DNA of 64,000 bases from Siphlonurus alternatus (taxonomy: Eukaryota > Arthropoda > Insecta > Ephemeroptera > Siphlonuridae). The DNA is taken from the NCBI GenBank assembly GCA_949825025.1, contig OX463781.1, positions 38,775,950-38,839,949 of the forward strand, written 5' to 3'. The notes below the pieces were generated by a model. It was not told the origin of the DNA and made no database searches. It was given only the letters and a program-made list of their open reading frames with translations. The position numbers were made by a program, and so were the translations under genes. Shown here piece by piece: positions 44,981-56,396 of this stretch. Each line of letters begins with the position of its first letter. The stretch's first letter is position 1.

Positions 44981-46301
44981 CAGGGCTCGGTTCCGAGAAC
45001 GTTCACGGATCCAGATCCGCGAAAGATCCGCGGAAAACAATCGAGGATCTGGATCCGGGATCCAGGTTCCGCGAAAAACGTTCAAGGATCTGGATCCCGG
45101 ATCCAGGTTCCGAGAAAAACGTTCGAGGATCTGGATCCCGGATCCTTGTTCCGCGATAAACTTCCCGCTCCATGGATCGCGGATCCAGGTTCCGCGAAAA
45201 ACGTACGAGGATCTGGATCCCGGATCCTGGTTCCGCGATAAACTTCCCGCTCCATGGATCGCGGATTCAGGTTCCGCGAAAAGCGTTCGAGGATCTGGAT
45301 CCCGGATCCAGGTTCCGCGAAAAACGTTCGAGGATCTGCAAGTACTTCCGTCGCTGTCGCCCTCTGTACTACTCCTTAGGTTCCGCAACCGGCTTGACAG
45401 TCGACACAAATGATTGGTGGCAAGTGTTGATTGCTCGGGCGTAAGGACGCACTGAAACCTCGGGTCTAAATACAAACCAGCACAAGTGACCTTATTGTTA
45501 AATATGGTTGGTGCCCGATTTTTCATTTGTTGGTGTAGCTCTTGCGCTAGGGGATGATCTATTTTACTTGTAGCTAGTTCACAGGTATACCATATGCGGT
45601 AAGTGTCACCGATACTAAGTTGTTCAGCTTGTAGTCTATCTGTTGCTGTCTTAGCTGGGTGCAGTGCTGTGACAATTTCACATACTGACGTCCATTCAAT
45701 TTCAGTTAACTTTAATTCCGGATGTTCTTGCTCTCTTTCCTTACAAAATTGTTTAAACTTCAAACATGAATGGAACATATCATAGGTCGTTGACCATCGC
45801 GGTTCTATATCAAGTTTATATCAAGTTTAGGTCGTTGTAATTTTTCTACTTTCAGTAGAGGAGCGAATTTTGTTGTCCTTAATGGATCCCGGATCTAGGT
45901 TCCGCGAAAACCGTTCGCGAATCTGGATCCCGGATCCCGGTTCCGCGTAAAAGATCCGAGAGCCCGGATCCGGGATCCTGGTTCCGCGATAGACTCCCTG
46001 GCACATTGATCCGGGATCCAGGTTCCACGAAAAACGTTCGCGGATCTGCATCCCGGATCCCGGTTCCGCGTAAAAGATCCGAGAGCTCGGATCCGGGATC
46101 CTGGTTCCGCGATAGACTCCCTGGCACATTGATCCGGGATCCAGGTTCCACGAAAAACGTTCGCGGATCTGGATCCCGGATCCCGGTTCCGCGTAAAAGA
46201 TCCGAGAGCTTGGATCCGGGATCCTGGTTCCACGAAAAACGTTCGCGGATCTGGATCCCGGATCCCGGATCCGCGAAAAACGTTCGCGGAACCGAGCCCT
46301 G
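44981..46301. mobile_element. hAT element with amplified terminal repeats and exact 8-bp target duplication
   Basis: Starts CAGGGCTCGGTTCCG and ends CGGAACCGAGCCCTG, exact inverted complements. Both sides carry AAATATAG (44973-44980, 46302-46309). Each end is not a simple TIR but an array: six to eight reiterations of GGATCCAGGTTCCGCGAAAA-ACGTTCG words on the left (to 45335) and a similar array in opposite sense on the right (45885-46285). A transposase fragment lies between. Known hAT signature: 8-bp duplication and C/TAGGG termini. The open frames through the arrays (RDPDPRTFF-type repeats) are translations of repeat DNA. Confidence 0.93.
45340..45815 (-). pseudogene. hAT-family transposase fragment
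   Basis: On the minus strand the frame begins with EPRWSTTYDMFHSC, the hAT RW-S-YDM motif, then CLKFKQF and IVTALHPAKTATDRL, SIGDTYRIWYTCELA, LAQELHQQMKNR and LYLDPRFQCVLTPEQ, the pattern of the hAT catalytic-domain region ending at the LDPRF motif. About 150 residues survive of a protein usually 500-700 long. BED finger, N-terminal catalytic Asp and C-terminal dimerisation motif are absent. The frame then runs into the right-hand terminal array. The element therefore cannot move by itself. Confidence 0.88.
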
Positions 46302-46493
46302 AAATATAGTCTTAAAAAAAAAGTATAGAAACTGCAAGAGAAAAAGAATAAAAAGGTTTATCCGTTTTAGGCAGAGAGTATAATTATAATAAATAGACGA
46401 AATGCAAAGATTTAATACAACCTAGGATATTTTACAATTTTCTAATAGAAAAGAGTGAAATTAGAGCTACAAAAAATTACAAAGAACTGGTTA

Positions 46494-46511
46494 GAGAGAC
46501 AGAGAGGGAGG

Positions 46512-46579
<68 letters not shown>

Positions 46580-46630
46580 GAAATACATAGAGATAGATAG
46601 AGAATAGAGAGACAGAGAGACATAGAGAGG

Positions 46631-46683
<53 letters not shown>

Positions 46684-46775
46684 AGACAGAGAGAAAATGA
46701 TATAGAGAGAGAAAGACATGAAAAGAGACAGAGAAAGAGAGAGAGAGGAACAGAGAGAGAGAGAGGGAGAAAAGG
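46494..46775. repeat. GA-rich imperfect microsatellite
   Basis: Long GA runs with AGACAGAGA and ATAGATAG interruptions. The Ser-Leu-rich open frames on the minus strand are repeat artefacts. Confidence 0.95.
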
Positions 46776-47909
46776 AAGTGGGGGAGATGGCGAGGGGGGG
46801 AGGTGATGAATGTGGCAGGTTGCAGTATCGACAGGCACACAAGATGAAGCGAGCAACAAGACAGACGAGCAATGTGGCAGGCAGGTCGGCCCAATTGACA
46901 CAAACACGCCCGGCAAAACCCGGCCAATCAAGTCAATAGACTGAAGGATAAACTTGAGAGTAAACGGTAGATAGATTGAGTGCTTTTACAATCAAAAAGA
47001 GTTTTCGTGTTAATAGTACACACCTAGCTACCTCGGTCATGTAAAAACCCTTAAATTTAGCAGAAATTTACTAAAATACTTGATGGAGTTTTCGTGTAAA
47101 TTTTCAACGTGAGAAAAGGTAATTGTTTTCCTGTGGACCAGTTTAATTGATCAATACAATGAAGAAATATCACCTCCATTTTATTGTATTTATAAAGTAT
47201 GTGACTGACATAAAATATAATTTTAATTTGTTTGCAGTACGTTAGCAACGTAATGAGTACGCAGGATTTATAAAATTAGTAAAATTTTACATTCATTTCA
47301 AAGATACTTTTCAAAATTAAATTCAATAAATTTTAAAGATTTAAATTTCATTATTGCAAGTCAAAAATTGATGTGAATATTAAATTTGATTGTATTATAT
47401 ATTTAAAGACCTGCATAATAAATACCAAGCTTTTTTTAATCATAAAAAATATTTTATTTAAGTATTGGAAAATTTCAATATTGTAAAACATATATAATAC
47501 ACGTTCAGTGAAGTTGACTATACAATATATAATATGTTCAAATCATAAATTTAATACAATATCATGTGGCTCTATTATCTATAATATTTAGCTCTCACAT
47601 AGAAACCTTTTACTTTCAAAATTATTCATTGGATTACAGAACAACGCAATTTACATGGAAATAATAATTATTTTACATAACAATTATTATTTTTAATTAC
47701 TCTCACGTATGCCTATACAGTATAACCTGTCTACTGGCCTATAGACAGGGACAGAGGGCGGCAAGTAAAAACCAGAGCTGATACACGTTCGGATGCCCGA
47801 CAACCCTAAGGAGTAAAGTGACTTGATGACGAGGCTGCTAGGAAAGGAAAGGAGGTGGATATTAAAATTATATGTTAAAATGAACTGTTTCATTACAGTC
47901 GCAAATTCT
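46776..47909. other. Intergenic, nothing recognised
   Basis: GC-richer flanks of the GA tract (46776-46935) and a patch at 47700-47860 containing an inverted CTGTCTACTGGCCTATAGACAG word are unexplained. The remainder is AT-rich. Confidence 0.4.
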
Positions 47910-48262
47910 TTAAGGTAGAGATAACACGCTCAATGTTAATAAAATTCCCATTCATGAAAATTATGAAAGAAATTAAGTATATTCTCCTTAACATACCTTA
48001 TCAATAGGTAAAATATCATGTATACAAAAACTAGCTATTTTTCGAGTTATTAATTTTTAAAGTTCACTAATTTAACATGGAAGTTCCATTTCTCCATGTT
48101 AAATTAGCCAACTTTAAAAATTAATAACTCGAAAACTAGCTCGTTTTTGTATACCTGATATTTTACCTAATGATAGGGGATGTAGAGGAGAACATATTAA
48201 TTTTTTTCATAATTTTCGTGAGTGGGATTTTTATTAACATTGAGCGTGTTATCTCTACCTTA
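47910..48262. repeat. Palindromic element, family G copy 4
   Basis: TTAAGGTAGAGATAACACGC opposes GCGTGTTATCTCTACCTTAA exactly. Inner arms TCAATGTTAATAAAATTCCC and TAACTCGAAAACTAGC are highly similar to copy 2. Cleanest copy of the family. Confidence 0.9.
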
Positions 48263-48274
48263 ATATAAAATTTG

Positions 48275-48682
48275 TGGGAGGTGTGGCGCAGTGCGCTTGA
48301 CCGGGTCTCGTCAGATCACCGAAGCCAAGCAACGCCGCGCGTGATTAGTAGTTGGATGGGTGACCATTTTCAACAAAAACCACGTTTCCCACCCAGGGGT
48401 AAAACGTTGCGCTTTTCCACTATGTGGTTCCCCTGGCTTTGGACCATTGCACTTCCGGTTCATTGACAAAAGCTGTAGCGTCCATCCTGGCTGAGGTTTC
48501 CACGTTTCCCTCAGCCGCAGGCAAATGCCGGGATGGATTTGCAAGGCCGTGGCCGCCCTCGTTCCAGAAGAGCCCGCGAAACGCTCAAGTTAGGGTTTCG
48601 GAAGGTTCGGGGTTTCAAAGTAGTATGTAATTAGTAAATAGAAGTACCCAATAGGGTTTGATTAAAAACTAAAAAAAAAAAA
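48275..48682 (+). mobile_element. 5S-headed SINE, family A, full length with target duplication
   Basis: Reference copy. The head GTGTGGCGCAGTGCGCTTGA, CCGGGTCTCGTCAGATCACC, GAAGCCAAGCAACGCC (5S A box region) and AGTTGGATGGGTGACC (5S C box) is very close to animal 5S rRNA. Then come a CCCAGGGGTAAAACGTTGCG body, the core (CTGAGGTTTCCACGTTTCCC, GGCAAATGCCGGGATGGATT, GCAAGGCCGTGGCCGCCC) and a tail ending in poly-A. Flanks AATATAAAATTTG (48262) and AATATAAAATTG (48683) are a near-exact target duplication, showing retroposition. It sits at the right end of the family G element. Transcription by RNA polymerase III is inferred from the 5S promoter. Confidence 0.93.
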
Positions 48683-48698
48683 AATATAAAATTGATTG

Positions 48699-48883
48699 GA
48701 GTTTGGGGCAGTGCCTTGACCAATCCCAACAGATCACAGAGGTGGATCACAAATTACATTTTGGTGAGAAAAGCGTGATATTTGTCAAAAATATCACCCA
48801 TCCAACTAATAACCACGCATGACGTTTCTTGACTTCAGTAATCTGAACGAGACCCGGTCAAACGTCCTGCGCACCCCCCCCCC
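48699..48883. repeat. Inverted pair of 5S-like SINE heads
   Basis: The left part (GTTTGGGGCAGTGCCTTGAC, AGATCACAGAGG) is a plus-strand head. The right part (ATCACCCATCCAACTAATAA, CCACGCATGACG, CTTCAGTAATCTGAACGAGA, CCCGGTCAAACG) is a minus-strand head, ending CTGCGCACC. The bodies are missing. Confidence 0.6.
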
Positions 48884-49137
48884 ATATATAAATCATTCAA
48901 GAGGAAAAAAAATACAAATGAAATTAATTTTACAGAATGCATACAAAAGAAGTTGTTATAAAAAATATAGGTTAGAATTCTTCTCACGCATATAAGAGTA
49001 AAATAGAAATAAATCAGGAAAGAAGACAGAGTAAAATTGTAAATAAAAAGGATTCATTTTGCTCTTTTGTCGTAAAAATCTGTGCTCAACAAGATTTTTT
49101 TTTTCTCTTTTTTTTTACAGCATTAAATCTCAATTAG

Positions 49138-49351
49138 GTTGGGCGACACGGATCAACTGACGGCGGGAGATGTGGAGGGGGGGGTAGAGAGCGGTCGATG
49201 CGTCGGTCCAGAAATATGGGGGGGGGGGGGGGAGAAACGGCAGCCGCGCGCCGGAAACAAAGAACGCTCCAACGCATTTCACTACATGACTCTACTGCAT
49301 TGTGCACATGTTGACTGAATTTTATTTTGTAGTAACGACTAGAGAATCAAG
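49138..49351 (+). promoter_or_regulatory. Possible GC-rich upstream region
   Basis: A GC-rich island with G8-G18 runs, GGCAGCCGCGCGCCGG and GATCAACTGACGGCG lies before an ATGG start. A promoter is one reading; a GC-rich piece of a repeat is another. No TATA box at a sensible distance. Confidence 0.2.
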
Positions 49352-49413
49352 ATGGCGCGCCAGAGTGAGCAACGCCGACGTGACTCTCCGCTCAAATTGT
49401 CTGTCCTCTCCTG
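49352..49413 (+). other. Candidate short first exon
   Basis: AATCAAGATGGCGCGCC gives a good start context. The frame reads MARQSEQRRRDSPLKLSVLS, then a donor-like CTG/GTAACT. No matching downstream exon was found. The AAGATGGCG word is also typical of YY1 sites and LINE 5' ends. Speculative. Confidence 0.15.
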
Positions 49414-50118
<705 letters not shown>

Positions 50119-50326
50119 GGATAATTGAAAATTTCACCCTTTCTCATAATATCATTGCATTTTATAGAGTAGTGGTGTTCAATGCTGCAAACTTTTTTTT
50201 TTTTTTTTAATTCCTTATTTATGAAAACGTAGCAATGATATAATAATATTTATAATAACATTCCATTAAAAATAAAATACAATTATATTTCACTTATAAA
50301 ATGCAAAAGATAGAGCAAAGTTGAGA

Positions 50327-50773
50327 AATCCTTAAAGGGGTGTAACAAAATGAATTCTTTTTTACATATTCGGGCAGCTAAGAACTATTCTAACATCCCT
50401 GTGGCTCAATATTTTCATACAATGCCTAGTTATTTTGCAATTAATTATTTAATTTGAAAAGTGAGTTCTATGGCCTTTGATTGATTTAAGCCGACGCGCG
50501 CCCGCAGCGGCCGGTGATATGACAAGAAAGGGGCGGGAGGAGGTTCCCATGATTCGCGAGAAATTCTCGTCGTATCAGCGGCTGCTGCGGGCGCGCACCG
50601 ACTTGAATCAACCAACGGCTTTTGAACTCACTTTTCAAACTAAATAGTTAATTTTAAAATAACTAGGCATTGTACGAAAATATTGAGACACAGGGATATC
50701 AGAATAATTCATTATAGCTGCCCGAATATGTAAAAAAAGTATTCACTTTGGACTTTGGAAACCCTTTAAGGAT
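50327..50773. repeat. 447-bp palindromic element with GC-rich centre
   Basis: AAATCCTTAAAGGGGTGTAA opposes the complementary TTTGGAAACCCTTTAAGGATT end. Inner arms TACATATTCGGGCAGCTA, GCCTAGTTATTTTGCAATTA and GTGAGTTC have complements. GGCGCGCCCGCAGC-type arms surround a GC-rich centre (ACGCGCGCCCGCAGCGGCC; GCGGCTGCTGCGGGCGCGC) with a central AGAATTTCTCG-like hairpin. Confidence 0.8.
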
Positions 50774-51509
50774 TGACCTCAGTTGATTGAGATCTCGGAA
50801 TCTGCCACGTTGATTTGAACAAGACTTGCTTAGAACTCGCTATCAATGGACCAAACCACCGTGACGTCACTGCAACGCATATTGCATACTTTACAGGAAC
50901 CTGCCGTGCCATATTGTTGTGTTGCATCAGCAGCGTGTAAGGTGAGAAAATGTAGGAAAAAAAATTATAAATTATAGACCGCAATTGTTATATTTATATT
51001 TCTTTTCAATATCATCTGCAATAGTATGCAATAGTATGTATGCAATAAAGAATACATTCATAAGCTACATTTTTGTGTCCTTAAATAATTAAGCCTGGCC
51101 AGAAATTCAAATTTTCTAATCTTTCTATTTTTTTTATTGTTTTGTTTTCAATGCTTTTGAGAGTACGGTATGACAACAGTAGGGGAAGTGAGGGGAGGTA
51201 AACAGCTGAGATTTATCCTGTAAGTAGGCAACCCAACAATCTCATGGTGCTGCCTTATAGCTTAATGCATGTAAATTTTGAAGTGAATCTGCCTGATCAG
51301 TTTTGAGAAAACTGAGGTAGAAATTTAACATTGTCCTGATGGATGGAAACTGGAAATTTAGCTATTTTGAGAAAATCGTTGCCTTGAATCTGCTTAAACT
51401 ATAAGCGATTAAGTTTTGGATCATTCCCGAAATTTTAAATTTTATTTTATTCGATTCCGTCTGACTGAAATTTCCTTTGACTCGCGTAGTAACTGAGGTC
51501 AATCGTTAA
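50765..51509. repeat. Element with 21-bp inverted ends overlapping the palindrome
   Basis: CTTTAAGGATTGACCTCAGT at 50765 and the complement of ACTGAGGTCAATCGTTAAAG at 51489-51508 differ at one position. The interior has no ORF. The left end is shared with the right arm of the preceding palindrome. Confidence 0.55.
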
Positions 51510-52236
51510 AGTATAATGCAATATAAAAAATATGTAAAAATTAAAATATAATAGCTAATTAAATATTAATTGTATAAAATCCATTAATATAATTGCTGAT
51601 CATGTAATTTTTTATATAATTATATATTTTTTGTTCTATGCATGTTTTGTAACTGCAATGTAGTACAATTATTTCCACATAATCAAGCGAAAGTGCACTA
51701 TTTTACATGCTTAAAATGCATGCATGGATAAATAGAAGCTATGGAAGCCCTTCATTGTTTAACGTACTTATATGTGTAGTAGAGGCTATAGTACTCGATG
51801 ACAACGCAATGACATGTTCTTTTGTTTCTGAATTTTACAATCAGTTCTATAGCAGCCTCATTACATTGAATTGTACCATGTAGCTATCAGAATATTATGG
51901 ATGTAAATATTCGTTTACAGTTGATATGACTCCTATTGAAAAATACGAATAGATTTTTCTCTTTTAATTATCAGTTTCATTAGATTATAGTAGTAGCAAT
52001 GATTTTAGATCAAAGAATATTGTAACTTTTTATTATTAAATATGGATTAATTATTACAAATTAAATACTGGTAGGATCTCATTACAATGAAATTCAATTA
52101 CACTGTATCATATCCTTATTCAATGTAAAATATATAAATTCAATTAAAGAGGAAAAAAAAAATTAAAAATATTTAATACTGGAAAATAATAATAATTGCA
52201 AATCTCTTAAAAAAAAGAAACGATGCTTAAAAACAA
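51510..52236. other. AT-rich intergenic, nothing recognised
   Basis: No feature could be supported. Confidence 0.45.
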
Positions 52237-52690
52237 ACATCCTAATTTTAATTTATTTTTTGCGTAGTAAATTTTTGTCACATTTTTGAACCCTCTATTA
52301 CACGCAACATCGAGGTAATGAGCCTGTAACGTCATAAAGTCAAATTAATTTGATATTCCCTCCGGAAGTAGCCGGAAGTGAGTGATTTCTGACCTTTCCG
52401 TTCACGTCTAAGTCTTGAAATTTTGCAACTAAGCCAGTACTCCTCTTACAAAATTCTGTGCACAAATTTAAACTGCTAATATGAACAGGAAGACCGGAAA
52501 TCTCTCACATCCGGCTACTTCCGGCGGGAATATCAAATTAATTAGACTGTAGTCATGCACAATTATCTTCCCCTTATATTTGCATTTAATAATTGCATGA
52601 CCATGACGTCACAGCTTTTTGCAGCACGATTTAAGGATTAAAAAAACTGACATTACCTAAATCGAGGTCCTCTATCAAGATATCTGTAAT
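52237..52690. repeat. CRE-bearing family E element containing a nested palindrome
   Basis: The left part has TTTTTGTCACATTTTTGAAC and CCTGTAACGTCATAAAGTC. The right part has GCATGACCATGACGTCACAG, TTTTTGCAGCACG and GAGGTCCTCTATC, words shared with 5100-5235 and 9240-9330. The palindrome at 52343-52544 interrupts it. Confidence 0.5.
52343..52544. repeat. 202-bp palindrome, nested
   Basis: AAATTAATTTGATATTCCCT and CCGGAAGTAGCCGGAAGTGA oppose TCACATCCGGCTACTTCCGG and GCGGGAATATCAAATTAATT. Doubled GGAAGT (ETS-like) words in each arm. Confidence 0.7.
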
Positions 52691-52713
52691 AAAAAATACA
52701 GGTTGTTGATTAT

Positions 52714-52830
52714 GCAATTTTTTTTAAAATAGTTTTATTGGTGAAAAATAAAAATACAGTCCTACCAAGGCCGGAAGCCTTATGGGTAGGTGCTGATGTA
52801 CAAATTATATTATATTACAGTGAGCTTTGC
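52714..52830 (-). repeat. Probable LINE 3' end with polyadenylation signal
   Basis: On the minus strand: CAGCACCTACCCATAAGGCT, TCCGGCCTTGGTAGGACTG, then CACCAATAAAACTATTTTAA and A-rich sequence. Resembles a non-LTR 3' untranslated tail. No coding sequence is joined to it. Confidence 0.4.
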
Positions 52831-53507
52831 ATAAAATTAAATACAAGCAGAAAATAATACAAAATAAATATTCAATCAGCAAAAACATGCACATATAGTA
52901 GTTCTTTTAATTATCCTTTGATTGATGAATATTTTTCAGTGTACATCTTAATGTAGCTATTTGATCTTGAATGCTTTTTGTACAATTCTTACTAGGTTAA
53001 TATCATTAGAAAACTAGGCTAATGAAGACATTAAATGAATGTATAAATTTTTTACAGTTTATTTTTATTTTGATTACTATATTATTATTTATACATATTG
53101 ATATTACGATTCTACCTTTTATTGTACCTATTATATATACTGTGATGTCTTTTAATTATGTATTATCATGATTTTTAACTTTTTATGGTGTCCTATAAAT
53201 TTAAACGCAGTACAACTTTACTTAATAAAAGATTGATAATATACTTATACTACTTTGATTTAATATTATGATTTTATTTTATTATAATTATTACTTTTTT
53301 TAATCACTTTTATGGGCACAAATACAACAATATGTGACATTACGTATTATTAAAAAATATATTTAATTCATTAAGTATTTTTTCGAAGTAGTTGTTCATT
53401 TGGAAAATCTAATATTTGTTATGATCTTGTGTGGGATATTCTGTAGTGAATGGGATATTCTTTTTCATGTGACTGTTTTTTTCTTTAATTATTTTGTACT
53501 TATTTTT
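52831..53507. other. AT-rich intergenic, nothing recognised
   Basis: No feature could be supported. Confidence 0.45.
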
Positions 53508-53830
53508 TTTTTAATTAGCTGGCCTGTTTGGCTGTACAGCATAGACCTGGTCAATTTCCTCAGGATTTGTGGAAAAGGTCAGCAACCCCAGGTGTATTCC
53601 CCGGTGAGGCCCTCAGGGTCTCTGTTTCCAGGACATACATCCTAGAGGGAGCCCTATATTCCTCAGAGGTGTTTTTGTCGGTGAAGCCGCCTACTGAGGG
53701 GGACGCTTGCAGCCCTCAAAGGCGGTGACGCCAGCCTATTGAAGTGCTTGCACACTCACTCATAGGGCTCACAAGAGGGAGCTTTCTTCAATCGTCCTGA
53801 GTACGGGGATGGAAGGATATAGGATTATTA
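53508..53830. other. Unrecognised GC-richer segment
   Basis: Contains several TCCTCAG / CCCTCAG / CCTCAAAG words (CCCCGGTGAGGCCCTCAGGG, GAGGGAGCCCTATATTCCTC, GTGAAGCCGCCTACTGAGG) suggesting degenerate internal repeats. The two overlapping plus-strand frames have no recognisable domain. May be the body of an unlisted repeat family. Confidence 0.3.
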
Positions 53831-54827
53831 GGGTGTAATAATTAATATAAATATGGACAACAGCTTGATTTGTCCTTCGGGTGTTGGATTTGTATTAACC
53901 GTAACATTACCAAGGTAATTTTTTGTCACACGCTATACCAAGGGGCGGGGTGGGGCCCGCTATTTAAATAATATGTTGGAAGAAAAAGGTAATTTTTTAA
54001 TTACCAATTTTTTTGTAGAAATTCAGTGTTAGGTGGCTAAATAAGGCTTAAAAAATTTATCAAAATTTTTGGTGCAATATTTGAAAAAAAATTCCGCTTT
54101 TGTAAAGTTAAACGGGTCCTATTGCCCCCCCCCCTGCCCCGTGGGTAATGCTGGGGTAATCATCCACAGCAGGCATGGTTTTAAATTATTATTTAAATTG
54201 TCAAAACCACAAAAATAGCTTGAATATTAAACTTTTCAATGATCGAGGAAGTATCATTTTATAGTATTATATTACTAAAATTTATTTGAGGTTATGTGAA
54301 AGAATGGCTGTCAGGCCAAACATCGCCTAATATCTATCCATCTATCAGAAGTGAGAAAAAATATATTATAAGTTACGACATCACACTTCTCTTCATTGGA
54401 AAGTTGGAGAGTGATTTGAGACATATTAAGTTCAGTAAAGTAAGTTTAGTTTATTAATCAAATTATAAACTATTAGAAAGATAAAAAAATATTATTTTAA
54501 AATCGATTATCATACTCTAGGTTATTAACTTGTTAAATGAAGCAGATTTGAATTTCTCAGTTATAGTGAGTGATTGATGATGTTGGAATTAGATAAGAAG
54601 AAACTTTCTGAACTATACGTTCATTCTCAAAGCTACAAGTATATTTTATACAATTCTAAAGCTCATTTTCTTATGTTAAAACATTGAATTTTAGATCACA
54701 CCATTAACAATTTTATGATAACGTGAGTTTAGTTTGCTGTTTTTATTTTTAAGAAGGAAAAGAACATCACGCGACCGCCTTTCAAATGAGACGTACCCAT
54801 TCTTCGATCTTTAAAAAAACTTTTTCT
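53831..54827. other. AT-rich intergenic with weak inverted repeat
   Basis: GGGGCGGGGTGGGGCCCGC near 53941 and CCCCCCTGCCCCGTGGGTAA near 54126 are roughly complementary, so an old inverted-repeat element at 53897-54165 is possible. Otherwise featureless. Confidence 0.3.
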
Positions 54828-54838
54828 CCCCCCCCCCC

Positions 54839-54926
<88 letters not shown>

Positions 54927-54927
54927 T
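54828..54927. repeat. Poly-C plus (CT)n microsatellite
   Basis: C11 then about 43 CT units with a minor interruption near the end. Confidence 0.95.
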
Positions 54928-55796
54928 TTCCAAGTTTTTTGTTATAAAATAAAATTGTATAACCACATAATTTTTTAATATTGTATTGAAATGGAATATT
55001 AAACAGTAAAAAGTGAAAAATATTTTTTTAAAATTATAATCTTATTTGTAAACAAAAAATATATAAAAGAATAAAATACAATTGAAATATTTCATTCATT
55101 CGCAGCATATATTTTACTTAAATATTATAATTGTATTCACAGTGAAATAATATTAATATCATTCAAATTAAAAATATTTCACTATATTAAATTTACTTCA
55201 CAAAAAAAGTTGCAACTGTATTATATAAAACTAATTACTGTGACGATGCACCGCGGAAAAAGAATTTAGAATTGTAAAAATAATTACAGGCCGGGTCTCT
55301 CCCGTGCTTCTTCCTTCCTGTATTCGAGTATGTGAGTATTCAATAATAAAAGGTGCAATTAACCTTCTTTATGCTCTGATTTTATTCCACACACTATTAG
55401 GCCCTAGCAGATCCCGTAATTATTAATAAACTCAACTTACTTCACAAATGGACCATCAGTCCATTTGTGACAATATATAGCAAATGTATTATATGTTGGC
55501 TGTTATCATATGAATTGAATCCAAAATGATATAAAAGAAAAATATGAATTTAGTTTGTTAAATGTTAGAACTAACAAGAATTTGATTCTTAATTTCAATA
55601 AGACGTATACAATGGTTATTAGTGTCATGAATTTTGTTTTTCAAATATTAAATAGTTGCAACTGGAGACATTTGATCAGTTAAATTTAATGGTTCCTGTA
55701 ATACTCGGATATGCCATCCTTTCAATCTGATTGGCTGAAATATATAACATGAGCCTAATGCAGCACACAAACTTCCTAAAACACCATGCAATTAAA
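54928..55796. other. AT-rich intergenic; one short hairpin
   Basis: CACAAATGGAC-CATCA-GTCCATTTGTG at about 55442-55468 is a perfect 11-bp hairpin. Nothing else supported. Confidence 0.4.
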
Positions 55797-56110
55797 AAAA
55801 AAGGCACTTGACGCAGTGGTATGCTCATCCGACTCGTAATCGGATGTCGGATGGTCGTGATTTCGATCCCAGGCACTGCCAAACTTTTCACAAGTGGCTG
55901 TTGCTACAGAACACTCACTCGTGCATCTGAGAAGTAGCACACTACATCCATTACCGACCATCTTCACTGAGTTTTTCATGGTTCCCTCAGTTACAAGCAG
56001 GCAAAAATAGATTGCTACAAGTCTATGGCCGCCCTGATTTGGAAGAGACCACAGAGAATTCTAATCAATATATCACCTCTGGTCCACGAAGAGCCGGGTA
56101 GTTAAATTCA
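55797..56110 (+). mobile_element. tRNA-headed SINE, family T copy 1, with shared core
   Basis: The head ACTTGACGCAGTGGTATGCT (A box) leads to ATCCGACTCGTAATCGGATG (anticodon arm with CGT, Thr-like) and GTGATTTCGATCCCAGGCAC (B box and acceptor). The body then shows the core (CTGAGTTTTTCATGGTTCCC, TATGGCCGCCCTG-ATTTGGAAGAG) and ends CCACGAAGAGCCGGGTAGTT. The tRNA-like part is nearly a complete cloverleaf but lacks a clean acceptor stem, and the body shows it is a SINE. Confidence 0.82.
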
Positions 56111-56204
56111 TTCATTTACATGAACAATGCCTTACAACAGGGGGGTTCAGTTAGTGAAAAAAAAAAAGAAACAAAAATTAACTTGACAATCTAAACAATT
56201 CATA

Positions 56205-56396
56205 AGGAGGTCGCACACTGCCTTTGTATCGTATCGTATGACTTCGTATGATAAAAATTTAGAAACTGTTCTAAATGAGAAACTTACGATGTCATGCGAT
56301 ACGAAACGAAGCTGTAGGCGTGCGTACACCTTTGATCGCATAGGTTCTTAATTTTTTTATCATAATCTGCGAAATCATGCGATTCTGTGAGAGCCC
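56205..56396 (-). repeat. MITE-like repeat, family L copy 2
   Basis: Inverse of 13830-14030: starts AGGTCGCACACTGCC and ends GCGATTCTGTGAGAGCCC. Shares CATCGTATGA-type words and the AGAACCTATG stretch. Confidence 0.6.

Noticed and set aside
44854..46337. Several open frames on both strands with RDPDPRTFF / GSRSPDPGS-like repeats
   Set aside because: They translate the terminal repeat arrays of the hAT element; only 45340-45815 on the minus strand is homologous to a transposase.
48275..48400. Possible 5S rRNA gene
   Set aside because: Close to 5S in the promoter region but continues into a SINE body, has a poly-A tail and target duplication, and diverges from 5S at both ends.
55797..55880. 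Possible tRNA-Thr gene
   Set aside because: A and B boxes and a CGT anticodon arm are present, but the acceptor stem is poor and a SINE body with the shared core follows; a second collinear copy lies at 56955.
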